In this document: piece after piece, positions 63,146 to 64,000 of the stretch | How the letters are laid out: every line of letters starts with the position of its first letter | Numbering within the stretch: position 1 is the stretch's first letter | Source of the DNA: an uncultured Bacteroidales bacterium | GTDB lineage: Bacteria; Bacteroidota; Bacteroidia; Bacteroidales; P3 | Direction of reading: 5' to 3' | Assembly: GCA_947168665.1 (NCBI GenBank) | Contig: CAMVMX010000005.1 | Location: forward strand, 1-64,000 | DNA: 64,000 nucleotides | The notes under the pieces: model-generated | Seen by the model: the letters and a program-made list of their open reading frames with translations, nothing else | Told to the model about the DNA's origin: nothing | Databases searched by the model: none | Made by a program: the position numbers and the translations under genes

Positions 63146-64000
63146 ATGAGAATAGCAGTAAATACGATTTCCACAAAAAAAGTCTCTGGAGGTGGATATC
63201 AAATTGCGTGCAATTTTCTTATGGAGACCCTTAAGCATCGAAATAATGTGGAGTGGTATTATATCACTTCTGCAGATGTTGATGAAGCAGTAGGAGGTGC
63301 ATTCGAGAATTTGAAAGGGACGCAATACTTTGTATTTCCCACACAGCCAGATTTTAAGAATAGTTATGGTCGAGTGAAAAAAGAGTTGGCAGTATGGGAG
63401 GTGGATAATAAGCCGGATGTTATATATACAATTTCATCGCCTTGCTATTTTTCTTTTCAAACACTAGAGGTAATGCGGTTTGCAAATGCGTGGGTGACTA
63501 ACCCCAATAAATATGCATGGGGTACACTGTCATTCAAGGCATGGCTGAGAATGAAACTATATAGGATGAACCAACTTCGAATGTTGCGAAAAGCGAAGTA
63601 TGTAATAACACAAAGTGCCACTGTTGGTAAGGGACTGGTAAGACTTCTGAACTTGCCGGAGGAACACATTAAAGTTGTGCCTAATGTGTTACCCAAAGTA
63701 TTTCTCTCAATTGATGTGGAAAAGAATTTAAATAAGGGATTTGTTGATATCGCTTGTGTCGCCGCCCCGTTTCCTCATAAAAACCTAAGCATTATTCCTA
63801 AAGTCCTGAAAATTTTGACAGACAACTACGGAATCTCAAATGTCAACATCCATATAACAATTCCCGAAGATGATCCTACATTGAAAGGCATTTTGAATGA
63901 GAGTAAGGAGTATGGGGTGGAAGACCATATCGTCAATCACGGGAGATGTCCACAGAAGATGCTGAGTAATATTTATAACCAATGTACAATTTGTTTCCTT
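63146..64000 (+). CDS. glycosyltransferase (GT4-like), truncated by window end
   Basis: Open from ATG 63146 to the last base (285 codons, no stop). N-terminus MRIAVNTISTKKVSGGGYQI fits the acceptor-side glycine-rich loop of GT-B transferases. The start of the donor domain shows VPNVLPKVF, then VAAPFPHKNLSIIPKVLKIL and HGRCPQKMLSNIYNQCTICF, which is where the GT4 donor-site helices begin. Family placement is moderately sure because the E-x7-E region lies past the edge. 27 nt after the previous gene. Confidence 0.8.
   Translation, partial: MRIAVNTISTKKVSGGGYQIACNFLMETLKHRNNVEWYYITSADVDEAVGGAFENLKGTQYFVFPTQPDFKNSYGRVKKELAVWEVDNKPDVIYTISSPCYFSFQTLEVMRFANAWVTNPNKYAWGTLSFKAWLRMKLYRMNQLRMLRKAKYVITQSATVGKGLVRLLNLPEEHIKVVPNVLPKVFLSIDVEKNLNKGFVDIACVAAPFPHKNLSIIPKVLKILTDNYGISNVNIHITIPEDDPTLKGILNESKEYGVEDHIVNHGRCPQKMLSNIYNQCTICFL

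Overview
The window is a chromosomal piece of a member of the Bacteroidales (Bacteroidota). The evidence is: promoters of the TTTG-N19-TAnnTTTG type; secreted proteins with type IX secretion (T9SS) C-terminal sorting domains; a PorT-like T9SS barrel; TonB receptor/DUF4249, DUF4476 and DUF3109 families that are typical of this phylum; and the rpsF-rpsR-rplI order. The genus cannot be told from the sequence alone. The first ~38 kb is GC-rich in coding regions. From about 38.3 kb the DNA is clearly AT-richer.

Layout. (1) 1-1.7 kb: four tRNA genes (Leu, Lys, Pro, Thr) and the ribosomal operon rpsF-rpsR-rplI. (2) 1.6-10.65 kb: an accessory segment bounded by a 502-bp direct repeat with one mismatch. 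The repeat carries the 3' end of rplI, its terminator and a tiny lipoprotein gene. Between the copies lie an IS5-like element, a 2,011-residue T9SS-exported modular protein with three 219-bp tandem repeats, and a truncated second IS end. (3) 10.7-36.5 kb: ordinary chromosomal genes, mostly on the minus strand. They include a lipocalin-like lipoprotein, RNase R, an M3 oligopeptidase, a coiled-coil lipoprotein, a second T9SS-sorted protein, a DUF4476 protein that reads through its expected end, and uvrB with an FAD oxidoreductase, porT, asparaginase and a thioesterase. A two-component pair, tRNA-Phe, lspA, a DUF3109 protein, a 2-hydroxyacid dehydrogenase, a DUF4249/TonB receptor pair, a K+ channel and an M16 peptidase follow. 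(4) 36.7-64 kb, plus strand: a surface polysaccharide (capsule/O-antigen type) locus that runs off the right edge.

The polysaccharide locus encodes sugar-nucleotide supply (two UDP-glucose dehydrogenases, a UDP-glucuronate-type epimerase, and a WbpP/TviC epimerase with a WbpA/TviB dehydrogenase), a Wza-type export lipoprotein, a Wzx flippase, a Wzy-like polymerase, two GT4-like transferases and tailoring enzymes. The tailoring set is unusual. It has a nucleotidyltransferase-fold protein, a nucleotidyltransferase/P-loop kinase fusion, a second small P-loop kinase, an ATP-grasp protein, a cytosolic sulfatase-fold enzyme with Thr where sulfatases carry Cys/Ser, a class V aminotransferase, a membrane O-acyltransferase, and a TagD-type cytidylyltransferase fused to a Gfo/Idh/MocA oxidoreductase. 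Together these suggest phosphate- or CDP-activated decorations of an acidic, uronate-containing polymer; this is inference. No chain-length/tyrosine kinase gene, initiating phosphoglycosyltransferase or UpxY/UpxZ-type regulator is seen in the window. Two decayed stretches (an IS4-family pseudogene and a 1.28-kb gene-free gap) interrupt the locus.
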